Part shown: in pieces, positions 24,528 through 33,569 of the stretch
How positions within the stretch are numbered: position 1 is the first letter of the stretch
Layout: every line of letters begins with the position of its first letter
Assembly (NCBI GenBank): GCA_002256345.1
Contig: NKIY01000002.1
Coordinates: forward strand, 124,001 to 188,000
Direction: 5' to 3'
From: Bradyrhizobiaceae bacterium PARB1
Lineage (GTDB): Bacteria > Pseudomonadota > Alphaproteobacteria > Rhizobiales > Xanthobacteraceae
Length of the DNA stretch: 64,000 nucleotides
Notes under the pieces: generated by a model
What the model saw: the letters and a program-made list of their open reading frames with translations, nothing else
Databases searched by the model: none
What the model was told of the DNA's origin: nothing
Position numbers and translations under genes: made by a program

Positions 24528-25526
24528 ATGTCCACCCATATTTCCGTCCCGCCGCAGCAGCTCCTCGAGCGTATCCTGACGCTGGAAATCGTTCGTGTCA
24601 CCGAACGCGCGGCAGTGTCGGCAGCGCGCCTGCGCGGACACGGCAAGGAAAAGGCGGCCGATCAGGCTGCCGTGGACGCGATGCGCCGCGAGCTCAACAA
24701 GCTGCCGATCGAAGGCACCATCGTGATCGGCGAGGGCGAACGCGACGAAGCGCCGATGCTGTTCATTGGTGAGAAGGTCGGCATCAATGCCGGCCCGAAA
24801 GTGGACATCGCCGTCGATCCGCTGGAAGGCACCACGCTCTGCGCCAAGGACATGCCAGGCTCGATCGCGACCCTCGCAATGGCCGACGGCGGCACGCTGC
24901 TGCATGCGCCGGACGTCTATATGGAAAAGCTGGCGATTGGCCCCGGCTACGACAAGAACCTGCTCGATCTCGATGCCCCCCCGGCCGAGAACATCCAGCG
25001 CCTCGCCAAGGCCAAGGGCGTGCCGGTGTCGGAGATCACCGCACTGGTGCTGGAGCGTCCGCGTCATGAACCGCTCATCAACGCGATCCGCGCTACCGGT
25101 GCCTCGCTGCGCCTGATCCCGGACGGTGACGTCGCCGGTGTCATCCACACCACCGATCCCGACAAGTCGGGCATCGATATCTATATGGGCACCGGCGGTG
25201 CCCCTGAAGGCGTGCTGGCGGCAGTGGCGCTGCGCTGCATCGGCGGACAGATGCTGACCCGCCTGATCCTCGACACCGACGAGAAGCGCGAGCGCGCCAG
25301 GAAGATGGGCGTCAACGATCCGAAGATGATCTACCGCATCGAGGACATGGCCAAGGGCGACTGCCTGTTCGCCGCCACGGGCGTCACCGATGGCGCGCTG
25401 CTGTCGGGCGTCAAATTCCGCGGCGACGTGATCGAGACCGAGACCATCGTGATGCGGTCTGTGACCGGCACCGTCCGCATCATCAAGGGCGAGCATCGCC
25501 AGCTCGAAAAATTCCATCTCGATTGA
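24528..25526 (+). CDS. glpX: Fructose-1,6-bisphosphatase class II
   Basis: A 332-residue GlpX-type phosphatase of gluconeogenesis and the Calvin cycle. Metal-binding motifs are present in IGEGERDEAPMLFIGE and IAVDPLEGTTLCAKDMPGS (the DPLEGT signature). Substrate segments are DRPRH-like ERPRHEPLI and YMGTGGAPEGVLAA. An AAGGAG site precedes ATG 24528. It lies 91 bases downstream of hom and 10 bases before a GNAT gene, so it is likely within one transcript with them. Confidence 0.96.
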   Translation: MSTHISVPPQQLLERILTLEIVRVTERAAVSAARLRGHGKEKAADQAAVDAMRRELNKLPIEGTIVIGEGERDEAPMLFIGEKVGINAGPKVDIAVDPLEGTTLCAKDMPGSIATLAMADGGTLLHAPDVYMEKLAIGPGYDKNLLDLDAPPAENIQRLAKAKGVPVSEITALVLERPRHEPLINAIRATGASLRLIPDGDVAGVIHTTDPDKSGIDIYMGTGGAPEGVLAAVALRCIGGQMLTRLILDTDEKRERARKMGVNDPKMIYRIEDMAKGDCLFAATGVTDGALLSGVKFRGDVIETETIVMRSVTGTVRIIKGEHRQLEKFHLD

Positions 25527-25536
25527 GCGCAAGCAG

Positions 25537-25992
25537 ATGCCGAAAGTCGAGAATGTCGAGATCCGCCCGGTCGGCCCCGATGAACGCGCCGCCTGGGAGC
25601 CGTTGTGGCAGGGCTATCTGACCTTCTACAAGGCCACGCTGCCGCAGGCCGCCACCGATACTGCGTGGAAGCGCTTTCATGATGCCAACGAGCAGATGTT
25701 CCTGCTCGGCGCTTACGTGGACGGCAAGCTCACCGGCATCGTCCAGTTCCTGTATCACCGCTCGAGCTGGACGCCCGGCGATTACTGCTATCTGCAGGAC
25801 CTGTTCGTCGACAGCAGCGCCCGTGGCCTCGGCGTCGGTCGCGCGCTGATCGAAGCCGTGTACACGAAGGCGAAAGCCGACGGCTGCAGCCGCGTGCATT
25901 GGCTGACGCAGAACGAAAACGCGCAGGCGCGCATTCTGTACGATCAGGTCGCCGACAATTCCGGCTTCATGCAGTATCGCAAGATACTCTGA
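25537..25992 (+). CDS. GNAT-family N-acetyltransferase
   Basis: A 151-residue single GNAT domain. The acetyl-CoA-binding loop is SSARGLGVGRALIEAVY, preceded by the strand DYCYLQDLFVD. It starts 10 bases after the glpX stop, so the genes are probably co-transcribed. The N-terminus (VEIRPVGPDERAAWEPLWQGYLTFY) matches a common subfamily seen next to metabolic genes. The acceptor, an amine or amino acid, cannot be deduced from sequence. Confidence 0.88.
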   Translation: MPKVENVEIRPVGPDERAAWEPLWQGYLTFYKATLPQAATDTAWKRFHDANEQMFLLGAYVDGKLTGIVQFLYHRSSWTPGDYCYLQDLFVDSSARGLGVGRALIEAVYTKAKADGCSRVHWLTQNENAQARILYDQVADNSGFMQYRKIL

Positions 25993-25998
25993 CAACAC

Positions 25999-26117
25999 TC
26001 GTCGTTCCGGGGCGCGCCGAAGGCGCGAACCCGGGACCTCGTATTAGTTTGAACTCCGTAAAGCCAAACACTCTGGGATTCCGGGTTCGCGCCTTCGGCG
26101 CGCCCCGGAATGACGAG
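25999..26117. repeat. Long palindromic intergenic repeat between GNAT and HAD genes
   Basis: Arms of about 35 bases (25999-26034 and 26080-26117) form a GC-rich inverted repeat, TCGTCGTTCCGGGGCGCGCC... against ...GGCGCGCCCCGGAATGACGA. A 45-base AT-richer centre separates them. It is the type of palindromic element scattered in Nitrobacteraceae genomes and may terminate or stabilise the glpX-GNAT transcript. Confidence 0.8.
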
Positions 26118-26143
26118 CTAAAAAATAAAACGGGAGCGAAACC

Positions 26144-26863
26144 ATGAGCGACGTCACTGCCGTCAAAGCCCTCATCTTCGACGTGTTCGGCACCGTCGTC
26201 GATTGGCGCAGCAGTCTCATCAACGACTTCACCGCCTGGAGTGCGCCGCGTGGCATCACGGCCGACTGGCCGGCGCTCGTGGACGCCTGGCGGCAGGCTT
26301 ACGTGCCCTCCATGGACAGCGTGCGTCATCACCCCGAACGCGGCTTCCTCAAGCTCGACAAACTGCATCGTCAGTCGCTCGAAACCCTCGTCGAGAAGTT
26401 CGGCATTAAGGGCCTCAGCGAGGCCGATCTGCATCATCTCACCCTCGGCTGGCATCGCCTGCATCCGTGGAAGGACTCCGTCGCTGGCCTCACGCGGCTG
26501 AAGACGAAATACATCATCAGTCCGCTGTCGAACGGCAATGTCGTGCTGCTCACCAACATGGCGAAATTCGGCGGCCTGCCATGGGACCTGATCATGAGCG
26601 CAGAGCTGTTCAAGCACTACAAGCCGGACCCCGAAAGCTATCTCGGCGCCTGCGAACTCCTGAGCCTGAAGCCGCATGACGTGATGATGGTCGCCGCCCA
26701 CAACAACGATCTCGACGCCGCCCAGAAGTCTGGTCTCAAGACCGCCTTCGTCCCGCGCATCACCGAATACGGCCCGCTGCAGAGCCGCGACTTCAAGGCC
26801 GATGGTAACTGGGACGTGGTGGCAGAGGATTTTGAGGATCTGGCGAAGCGGATGGCGTGCTGA
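26144..26863 (+). CDS. Haloacid dehalogenase type II (HAD family)
   Basis: A 239-residue HAD-superfamily hydrolase. The nucleophile Asp is in LIFDVFGTVVDWR, the type II L-2-haloacid dehalogenase pattern. Later motifs are SPLSNGN (motif II), FKHYKPDPESY (Lys, motif III) and MMVAAHNNDLDAA (motif IV). Type II members have a helical cap after motif I, as seen here at about 20-100. GGGAGCG precedes ATG 26144. The substrate may be a 2-haloacid or a phosphoester; the family name alone does not prove dehalogenation. Confidence 0.88.
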   Translation: MSDVTAVKALIFDVFGTVVDWRSSLINDFTAWSAPRGITADWPALVDAWRQAYVPSMDSVRHHPERGFLKLDKLHRQSLETLVEKFGIKGLSEADLHHLTLGWHRLHPWKDSVAGLTRLKTKYIISPLSNGNVVLLTNMAKFGGLPWDLIMSAELFKHYKPDPESYLGACELLSLKPHDVMMVAAHNNDLDAAQKSGLKTAFVPRITEYGPLQSRDFKADGNWDVVAEDFEDLAKRMAC

Positions 26864-26867
26864 TCCT

Positions 26868-26956
26868 GTAGCCCGGGTGGAGCGGAGCGTAACCCGGGGA
26901 CATCAGCTTCAACTCGCTCGACATCCCCGGATTGCGCTCCGCTCCATCCGGGCTAC
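26868..26956. repeat. Intergenic palindromic repeat, GTAGCCCGG family, copy 2
   Basis: The arms GTAGCCCGGGTGGAGCGGAG (start) and GCTCCATCCGGGCTAC (end) form an inverted repeat of the same family as 2076-2164. It lies between the HAD gene and recJ, starting five bases after the HAD stop and overlapping the recJ 5' region. Confidence 0.85.
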
Positions 26957-27000
26957 GTCCTCCCATTTGCCTTGCGCGCCCATCATGCTTATCTGCGCGC

Positions 27001-28839
27001 ATGGCCGCGACCACCGACATCCCCGAACTCATCCATCCCGCCTTTCTCGGCGTGACCCAATCCGCCACCGGCCGCATCTGGCGTGACCGGGTGGACGAGC
27101 GCGGGGCCGCGCGGGCGATGGCGATGGTGCAGCGGTTCAAGTTGCCGGAGATGCTGGCCCGCGTCATTGCGGGCCGCAACATCGCGATTGATGCGGTCGA
27201 GGATTTCCTCGATCCGACCATCCGAAAACTGATGCCGGACCCGTTCACCATCACCCAGATGGAAGCCGCTGCGAACCGCATTGCGGATGCTGCCGAGCGC
27301 GGCGAGCAGGTCGCGATCTTCGGCGACTATGACGTGGATGGCGCGACATCCTCGGCGCTGCTCGCCTGGCACTTGCGTCATTGCGGCCTCGATCCGCAGA
27401 TCCATATCCCCGACCGCATTTTCGAGGGCTACGGCCCCAATGTTGATGCGATCCGCGCGCTGGCGGGGAAGGGCAATACGCTGCTCGTCACGGTCGATTG
27501 CGGCACCACCAGTTTCGAGCCGCTGGCGGAAGCGAAGAAACTCGGCATGTCCGTGGTGATCATCGATCATCATCAGGCCAATGAGGAATTGCCCGACGTC
27601 GATGCCGTCGTGAATCCCAATCGCCTCGACGACATTTCCGGTCTCGGCCATCTCGCCGCTGTCGGCCTCGTGCTGATCACGCTGGTCGCCGTCAATCGCG
27701 AGCTGCGCCAGCGTGGTTTCTGGACGCCGCAAAAGCCCGAGCCGAACCTGCTCGACATGCTGCATCACGTGGCGCTCGGCACCGTCGCCGATGTCGCGCC
27801 GCTGATCGGCCTCAACCGCGCTTTCGTCGCCAAGGGCCTGATCGCGCTCCGTCGCCGCGACCATGTCGGCCACACCGCGCTGATGGATGTCGCGCGCCTG
27901 AACGGCCCGCCGGAAGCCTGGCATCTCGGCTTCATGCTCGGGCCCCGCATCAATGCCGGCGGCCGCATCGGCCGCGCCGATCTCGGCGTGCGCCTCTTGC
28001 TCGAAGGCGATGTGTCGGAGGCCGCAAAAATCGCCGCCGAACTCGACCGCCTCAACATCGAACGCCGCGCCATCGAACAGGCCGCGGAGGCGCAGGCCGA
28101 AGCCGAAGCGTTGGCGTCGCTCGGCCTCGAGGACAAGGGCAGCGTTATCGTCACCGCCAGCGAAGGCTGGCATCCCGGCGTGGTCGGCCTCGTCGCTTCG
28201 CGCCTCAAGGAAAAATTCGCGCGTCCGTCCTTTGCCATTGCGCTGGAGCCGGGTGGCCTCGGCACCGGCTCCGGCCGCTCGATCTCCGGCGTCGATCTCG
28301 GCAAGGCCGTGCGGCAGGCCGTGGCGGACGGTCTGCTGTTGAAGGGCGGCGGCCACGCCATGGCGGCGGGTGTCACGCTGAAGAAGGAAAGGCTCGGTGA
28401 ATTCCGCGCTTTTCTGGAAGAGCGTCTTGCGCCCGATGTGGCGAAATCGCGCAACGAGAAAGAGCTGTTCATCGACGGCGCGGTGACCGCGCGCGGCGTC
28501 ACCGCCGATCTCGTCAACACGTTGAACCGCGCCGGACCGTTTGGGCAGGCCAATCCCGAGCCGGTCGTCGCACTGCCGGCGCATCAGCTCGCTTATGTCG
28601 ATGAAGTCGGGCAGGCGCATCTGCGCGTGCGTCTGCGGGCGAGCGACGGAGCCATGGTCAACGGCATTGCGTTTCGCTCGGTCGGCCAGAAGCTCGGCAA
28701 TGCGCTGATCGAGAATCGCGGCCAGCAGGTGCATGTGGCCGGCTCGCTCGCCGTCGATCGCTGGCAAGGCCAGGAGCGGGTGCAAATGCGCGTCATCGAC
28801 GTGGCGGTGCCGTCGTCAGAGCCGAGGATGATCAGGTGA
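27001..28839 (+). CDS. recJ: Single-stranded-DNA-specific exonuclease
   Basis: A 612-residue 5'-3' ssDNA exonuclease of the DHH family, acting in RecF-pathway recombination and repair. Metal-binding motifs are FGDYDVDGATSSALL (motif I), TVDCG, and the DHH motif in VIIDHHQANEELP. The DHHA1 domain shows GWHPGVVGLVASRLKEKF and GGGHAMAAGVTL. I start at ATG 27001; the longer upstream frame runs into the palindromic repeat. The C-terminal OB-fold region is complete. It converges with the GntR gene, with stops adjacent. Confidence 0.95.
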   Translation: MAATTDIPELIHPAFLGVTQSATGRIWRDRVDERGAARAMAMVQRFKLPEMLARVIAGRNIAIDAVEDFLDPTIRKLMPDPFTITQMEAAANRIADAAERGEQVAIFGDYDVDGATSSALLAWHLRHCGLDPQIHIPDRIFEGYGPNVDAIRALAGKGNTLLVTVDCGTTSFEPLAEAKKLGMSVVIIDHHQANEELPDVDAVVNPNRLDDISGLGHLAAVGLVLITLVAVNRELRQRGFWTPQKPEPNLLDMLHHVALGTVADVAPLIGLNRAFVAKGLIALRRRDHVGHTALMDVARLNGPPEAWHLGFMLGPRINAGGRIGRADLGVRLLLEGDVSEAAKIAAELDRLNIERRAIEQAAEAQAEAEALASLGLEDKGSVIVTASEGWHPGVVGLVASRLKEKFARPSFAIALEPGGLGTGSGRSISGVDLGKAVRQAVADGLLLKGGGHAMAAGVTLKKERLGEFRAFLEERLAPDVAKSRNEKELFIDGAVTARGVTADLVNTLNRAGPFGQANPEPVVALPAHQLAYVDEVGQAHLRVRLRASDGAMVNGIAFRSVGQKLGNALIENRGQQVHVAGSLAVDRWQGQERVQMRVIDVAVPSSEPRMIR

Positions 28840-29577
28840 TCACGACTGGCGCAGCAGTCTTGTCGAGTACCGAAATCGATCCGCCGGATGCACGCTGAGC
28901 GACACCTCCGCCAGCTCGCTCGATGCGAACAGATATTGCCGGCGGATCGACAGCGCGTGCGCGCCGGCCGCGGTCTTCAGCGGCTCCGCCATTTCCCGCG
29001 AGACGCCCACGGCGGAGATGTCCTGACGGATCTCGACGAAACGACGTCCTGAAATCTTCTCCACCAGCGTGCCGAAGATCTCGTGGTGCCCGCCCATCTT
29101 CGCGCGCACCTCGTCGGCGAACGCGCCGTCGATATACACATCCGTCCAGCAGATCGGCGTGCGCGTCGCATCGCCGGGCACCATGCGCACGCTCGAAATG
29201 CACAGCCAGCGCCGGCCCGGCCGGCAGCCGAGCTGGGTCGCCAGCTCGCTATCCGCGACCACATCTGCGACGCGTTGCACGTGCCGCTCCGTTTCCGTAC
29301 CGAATTGCTGCACGGCCTCGATGGTATTCAGCGCCTGTGTAAAGCCGTCGCTGCCGCGGGCGGGCGCCGCAGCCTCCACACGGGTGCCGGCATTGCGCTT
29401 GCGGCTCACCAGCCCCGATGCCTGCAGTTCCTGCATCGCGGCGCGCACGGTCGAGCGGCTGACCGCGAACTGCTCTGCCAGCTCGAACTCCGTCGGCAGG
29501 ACTGACCCGACCGGATGCCGGCCGTCGGCAATCGCCTCGGTCAGCGCGCGGGCCACAAATGCGTATCGCTTTTCCAC
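28840..29577 (-). CDS. GntR/HutC-family transcriptional regulator (UTRA domain)
   Basis: A 245-residue repressor. The N-terminal winged helix-turn-helix (about 15-75) has LPTEFELAEQFAVSRSTVR and LVSRKRNAGTRV. The C-terminal UTRA ligand domain (about 95-240) follows, with ICWTDVYIDGAFADEV. I chose GTG 29577 because GAGG lies seven bases upstream and the family starts near here. It is divergent from the lyase cluster. A perfect 13-base inverted repeat at 29656-29689 in the shared region is its likely operator. The ligand is probably the substrate of the lyase pathway. Confidence 0.9.
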   Translation of the reverse strand: MEKRYAFVARALTEAIADGRHPVGSVLPTEFELAEQFAVSRSTVRAAMQELQASGLVSRKRNAGTRVEAAAPARGSDGFTQALNTIEAVQQFGTETERHVQRVADVVADSELATQLGCRPGRRWLCISSVRMVPGDATRTPICWTDVYIDGAFADEVRAKMGGHHEIFGTLVEKISGRRFVEIRQDISAVGVSREMAEPLKTAAGAHALSIRRQYLFASSELAEVSLSVHPADRFRYSTRLLRQS

Positions 29578-29643
29578 CGGTGTCCTCGAACCTCTCACCC
29601 CGCATGCAAGCCTGATTGGTGGCCACCTCGTCAAGGAAGGAGG

Positions 29644-29689
29644 TTGACACAGAGTTTATGTTCGTACAATTTAATATGTACGAACATAA
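29644..29689 (+). promoter_or_regulatory. GntR operator overlapping the lyase promoter
   Basis: TTATGTTCGTACA (29656-29668) and TGTACGAACATAA (29677-29689) are perfect 13-base inverted repeats around an eight-base AT spacer. TTGACA at 29644-29649 and TACAAT at 29665-29670 may be the -35 and -10 boxes, although the spacing (15) is short. The operator covers the -10 region, as expected for repression. The lyase ATG is 14 bases beyond. Confidence 0.75.
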
Positions 29690-29702
29690 TAGGGGAAACG
29701 CC

Positions 29703-31052
29703 ATGGGCAGCACGGTTTTCGACTCGGTTCTATTCCGGGACATGTTTGGTACCGCCGAAATGCGGTCCGTGTTCACGGACGAAGCCCTGGTCGGCCGCTA
29801 TATCGAGGCTGAGGTCGCGCTGGCCCGCGCCCAGGCGCGCATGGGCGTGGTGCCCAAGTCCGCCGCCGAAGCCATCGAAGCCGCCGGCAAATCCATCCAG
29901 ATCGATTTCGACAAGCTCCGCCACGAAACGGAGATCGTCGGCTATCCCATCCTGCCGCTGGTGCATCAGCTCTCGGCTGCTGCGGGCGAGGCTGGCCGCT
30001 TCGTCCATTGGGGCGCCACCACTCAGGACATCATGGACACCGCCAATGTCCTGCAGATCCGCGCCGCGCTGGAGATCGTCGCGCGCGATCTCCGCGAAGT
30101 CCGCGACATCCTCAAGGCCACGGCGAAGAAGTACCGCGACACGCCGATGGCCGGGCGCACCCATCTGCAGCAGGCACTGCCAGTGACCTTCGGTTACAAG
30201 GCCGCCGTCTGGCTGTCCTCCATCGATCGCCATATCGAGCGTGTGGATCAGGCGCTGCCGCGCATTCTGCTCGGCGAATTCTCTGGCGCTGCCGGTACGC
30301 TCGCCTCGGTGGGCGAGGGCGGTCTCGAGATGCAGAAGCTGTTCTGCGAAGAGCTCGGTCTGCATCAGGCCTCGATCACCTGGCACGTCGCCCGCGACGG
30401 CATCGCGGAGGCGGTGACACTGCTCGGCCTGATCACTGGCACCCTCGGCAAGATCGCCACCGACGTGATGCTGTTGTCATCGTCCGAATTCGGCGAAGTG
30501 TCGGAGCCGTTCGTACCCGGACGCGGCGCGTCCTCCACGATGCCGCAAAAGCGCAACGCGATATCGAGCGAGCTGATGCTCGCTGCCGCCAAGGCAGTGC
30601 GCCAGCACGTTGCGACCATGCTTGACGGCATGATCCATGACCTGGAACGCGCCACCGGCCCGTGGCATCTCGAATGGGTGTCGCTGCCGGAAAGCTTCCT
30701 GCTCACGGCGTCGTCGCTGGCGAACGCCAAGTTCATGCTGGCTGGTCTCGTCGTGCACGAGAAGCGCATGCTGGAAAATCTCGGGATGACCCGTGGCCTG
30801 ATCGTTGCCGAAGCCGTCATGATGGCTGCCGCACCAAAACTCGGCCGTCAGCACGCGCATGACGTCGTCTACGATGCCTGCCGCAAGGCCATCGAAGGCG
30901 GCGGCCAGCTTGCCGACATTCTCGCCGAGGTGCCCGAGATCGTCGAAGCGCTCGGCGGCAAGGACAACATCCGCAAGCATTGCGATCCCGCGAACTATCT
31001 CGGTCTGTGCGGGCCGATGGTCGACCGCGTGCTGAGCCTGAGCGGACGCTGA
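29703..31052 (+). CDS. Fumarate-lyase-superfamily enzyme (CMLE / adenylosuccinate-lyase-like)
   Basis: A 449-residue homotetrameric lyase of the fumarase/aspartase superfamily. The three conserved regions are HWGATTQDIMDTA (C1), GRTHLQQALPVTFGYK (C2) and the catalytic loop SSTMPQKRNAISSE (C3). AGGGGAAA precedes ATG 29703. The nearest named relatives are 3-carboxymuconate cycloisomerase and aspartate-adduct lyases. There are no protocatechuate genes here, and the operon also carries a fumarase. A lyase releasing fumarate from a substituted succinate or aspartate is therefore my preferred inference. Confidence 0.85.
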   Translation: MGSTVFDSVLFRDMFGTAEMRSVFTDEALVGRYIEAEVALARAQARMGVVPKSAAEAIEAAGKSIQIDFDKLRHETEIVGYPILPLVHQLSAAAGEAGRFVHWGATTQDIMDTANVLQIRAALEIVARDLREVRDILKATAKKYRDTPMAGRTHLQQALPVTFGYKAAVWLSSIDRHIERVDQALPRILLGEFSGAAGTLASVGEGGLEMQKLFCEELGLHQASITWHVARDGIAEAVTLLGLITGTLGKIATDVMLLSSSEFGEVSEPFVPGRGASSTMPQKRNAISSELMLAAAKAVRQHVATMLDGMIHDLERATGPWHLEWVSLPESFLLTASSLANAKFMLAGLVVHEKRMLENLGMTRGLIVAEAVMMAAAPKLGRQHAHDVVYDACRKAIEGGGQLADILAEVPEIVEALGGKDNIRKHCDPANYLGLCGPMVDRVLSLSGR

Positions 31053-31080
31053 ACAAAACAATCACAAGGGAGGAGTTTCA

Positions 31081-32061
31081 ATGACCAGCACGGTTTTCAA
31101 GACGGCAGTCGTACTCGCCGGCGCGCTGCTGAGCGCTCCGGCGTCGGCGCAGGACTATCCGACCCGCACCATCACCATGAACATGCCGTATTCTGCGGGC
31201 GGCCCCGGCGACACCATCGCGCGCCTCCTGGCGCAGGCCATGAGCGGCCCGCTGAAACAGCAGGTCATCGTTGAGAACACCACCGGCGCCGGCGGCTCCA
31301 TCGGCCGCGCCAAGGTCGCCGCTTCGCCGCCGGATGGTTACAATCTGCTGCTGATCCATATCAGCCACGCCACCAATCCGGCGCTGTATCCGAAGCTCAA
31401 ATACGATCCGATCAAGGACTATGAGCCGATCGGGCTCGCCGTCGATCTGCCCTCGGTGTTCGTGGCGCGAAAAGATCTGCCCGCGAAGAATCTCGAAGAG
31501 CTGATCGCCTGGATGAAGGCGACCAAGGAGAAGGTGAACTACGCTCATGCCGGCATCGGCTCCGCCTCGCATCTATGCGGCCTGCTGCTCAATGCCGCCA
31601 CAGGCACGTCGCCGACCCAGATCGCCTATCGCGGCGCGGGTCCGGCGATGAACGACATGATGAGCGGGCAGGTCGATGTGATGTGCGACCAGATCGTCAA
31701 CGTGGTCGGCAATGTCGATGGCGGCACCATCAAGGGCTATGCGGTCACCAGCACCGAACGTGCACCGGCGCTGCCGAAACTGCCGACCACCGCCGAAGCC
31801 GGCTTGAAGGATTTCCAGTACACCGTCTGGTACGGCCTGTTCGCGCCCAAGGGCACGCCGAAGCCGGTGCTCGACAAGCTCAATGCCGCATTGAACGTCG
31901 CGCTGAAGGACGAGACCGTGAAGACCCGCCTTGGCGCGCTCGGCGCACAGCCGGTCGCGCCGGAACGCGCCACGCCCGAAGCACTCGCCACGCATCTGAA
32001 GGCGGAAATCGACAAATGGACGCCGATCATCAAGGCGGCCGGCGTCGTCGGCGCGCAGTGA
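31081..32061 (+). CDS. TctC/Bug-family periplasmic substrate-binding protein
   Basis: A 326-residue periplasmic binding protein with a signal peptide ending APASAQ, directly followed by DYPTRTITMNMPYSAGGPGD. It contains the VENTTGAGGSIG loop and SPPDGYNLL, the Bug-family signatures for carboxylate binding. GGGAGGAG precedes ATG 31081, 28 bases after the lyase stop. No TctA/TctB membrane partners are present, which is common for orphan Bug proteins. In this cluster it may deliver or sense the carboxylated substrate of the lyase. Confidence 0.92.
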   Translation: MTSTVFKTAVVLAGALLSAPASAQDYPTRTITMNMPYSAGGPGDTIARLLAQAMSGPLKQQVIVENTTGAGGSIGRAKVAASPPDGYNLLLIHISHATNPALYPKLKYDPIKDYEPIGLAVDLPSVFVARKDLPAKNLEELIAWMKATKEKVNYAHAGIGSASHLCGLLLNAATGTSPTQIAYRGAGPAMNDMMSGQVDVMCDQIVNVVGNVDGGTIKGYAVTSTERAPALPKLPTTAEAGLKDFQYTVWYGLFAPKGTPKPVLDKLNAALNVALKDETVKTRLGALGAQPVAPERATPEALATHLKAEIDKWTPIIKAAGVVGAQ

Positions 32062-32195
32062 TCGCGCGCGGATAGTCGACTGACACGTTCGCAGGTCGTT
32101 GTGACGCGCGGAGGCGATGGCCGCCGCGTGGCCGGCGGAAGCATTTCCAAAGTAACGGCGTACAGCGCCGCTATGTCGAGCACGAGGATACGGAC

Positions 32196-33524
32196 ATGGC
32201 TACCATGGCAACCACGCAGGCCGGCGATCCGGCGCTGACCGCAAGATCGTCGAAGAAGAAGCCGCTATGGCGCAATCTCGGTGTTCAGGTCGCCGTCAGC
32301 ATGGTGCTGGGCATCGTTGTCGGCCTGATCTGGCCCGAATTCGCCGCCTCGATGAAGGTGCTCGGCGATATTTTCCTGCGCCTGATCAAGACGGCGGTGG
32401 CGCCGCTCGTCTTCCTCACCGTGGTGGTGGGCATCGTTGCGGCGGGTGACATCAAGCGCGTCGGCAAGGTCGGCCTGATCGCGATGATCTATTTCGAGAT
32501 CGTATCGACCATCGCGCTGGCGCTCGGGCTGGTGTTCGGAAATCTGATCGGCGTTGGCAAGGGCATGGGCCACGTCACTGCGCCCGCCGCAGCGACCAAG
32601 GGCGCCGAGGCGGCCGCGCATGCCGCCGCTAGCACGCATACCAGTTTCGATCAGTTCCTGATCAACATCTTTCCCGACAATTTCATCGGCGCGTTCGCGC
32701 GCGGCGAACTGCTTCAGGTGCTGGTGATCGCGCTGTTCTTCGGCTTCGGCCTGATGGCGCTGTCGCCGGAGAAGCGTGCGCCGATCGAGAAGGGGCTCAA
32801 CACCATCTCGACCGCCTTCTTCGAATTCATCCACATCATCATGGCGCTGGCGCCGATCGGTACTTTCGGCGCGGTCGCTTATGCCGTCGGTTCGAACGGC
32901 ACCAGCGTTCTGATCGCGTTGGCCTATCTGGTCGCGAGCTTCTATCTGCTGGTGGCGCTGTTCATCCTCGTCGTGCTCGGCGCCGTCTGCGCGCTGTTCC
33001 GCATCAACATCTTGCATCTGCTGCGCTACATCCGCGAGGAAATCCTGATCATGCTCGGCACGGCATCGTCGGAGAGCGTGCTGCCGCGCCTGCTGGAAAA
33101 GCTGCCGGCATACGGGCCGTCGAAGCAGACCGTCGGCCTGGTGCTGCCGACGGGCTATGCGTTCAATCTCGACGGCACGTCGCTGTTCATGTCGGTCGGC
33201 GTCATCTTCCTGGCCAATGCCTATGGCGTTCCGTTGAGCTGGGAGCAGGAGCTGGGTCTCCTCGCCATCATGTTGCTGACGTCGAAGGGCGCTGCCACGG
33301 TGTCGGGCGGCTCCTTCGTGGTGTTTGCCGCGACCGTGACGACATCGGGTATCCTGCCGGTCGATGGCCTTGCCCTGATCTTCGGCGTCTACCGGTTCCT
33401 GTCGATCGCGCTCGCGACCTGCAACGTGATCGGCAACACCGTGGCGGCCGTGGTGGTCGCCAAACTGGCCGGCGAGTTCGACGAGGAGACGTTCCGGCGC
33501 GTCGGCAGCGGTGCGGCGGAATGA
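32196..33524 (+). CDS. DAACS-family (DctA/GltP-like) cation symporter, divergent
   Basis: A 442-residue membrane transporter of the dicarboxylate/amino acid:cation symporter family, with the family blocks LIKTAVAPLVFLTVV, GTASSESVLPRLLEKL, PTGYAFNLDGTSL and TSKGAATVSGGSF. GAGGAT precedes ATG 32196. In TM8 the usual DctA GIDRFMSEARALTN is here GVYRFLSIALATCN. The arginine that holds the distal carboxylate is Leu, and the nearby Asp is Tyr. It therefore probably does not carry ordinary C4-dicarboxylates, so I give no symbol. It is in the GntR-regulated cluster. Confidence 0.88.
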   Translation: MATMATTQAGDPALTARSSKKKPLWRNLGVQVAVSMVLGIVVGLIWPEFAASMKVLGDIFLRLIKTAVAPLVFLTVVVGIVAAGDIKRVGKVGLIAMIYFEIVSTIALALGLVFGNLIGVGKGMGHVTAPAAATKGAEAAAHAAASTHTSFDQFLINIFPDNFIGAFARGELLQVLVIALFFGFGLMALSPEKRAPIEKGLNTISTAFFEFIHIIMALAPIGTFGAVAYAVGSNGTSVLIALAYLVASFYLLVALFILVVLGAVCALFRINILHLLRYIREEILIMLGTASSESVLPRLLEKLPAYGPSKQTVGLVLPTGYAFNLDGTSLFMSVGVIFLANAYGVPLSWEQELGLLAIMLLTSKGAATVSGGSFVVFAATVTTSGILPVDGLALIFGVYRFLSIALATCNVIGNTVAAVVVAKLAGEFDEETFRRVGSGAAE

Positions 33525-33569
33525 CGAACGGACGATCTTGGGCGCAGCTACTGGACGAGGAGAGCCGAC

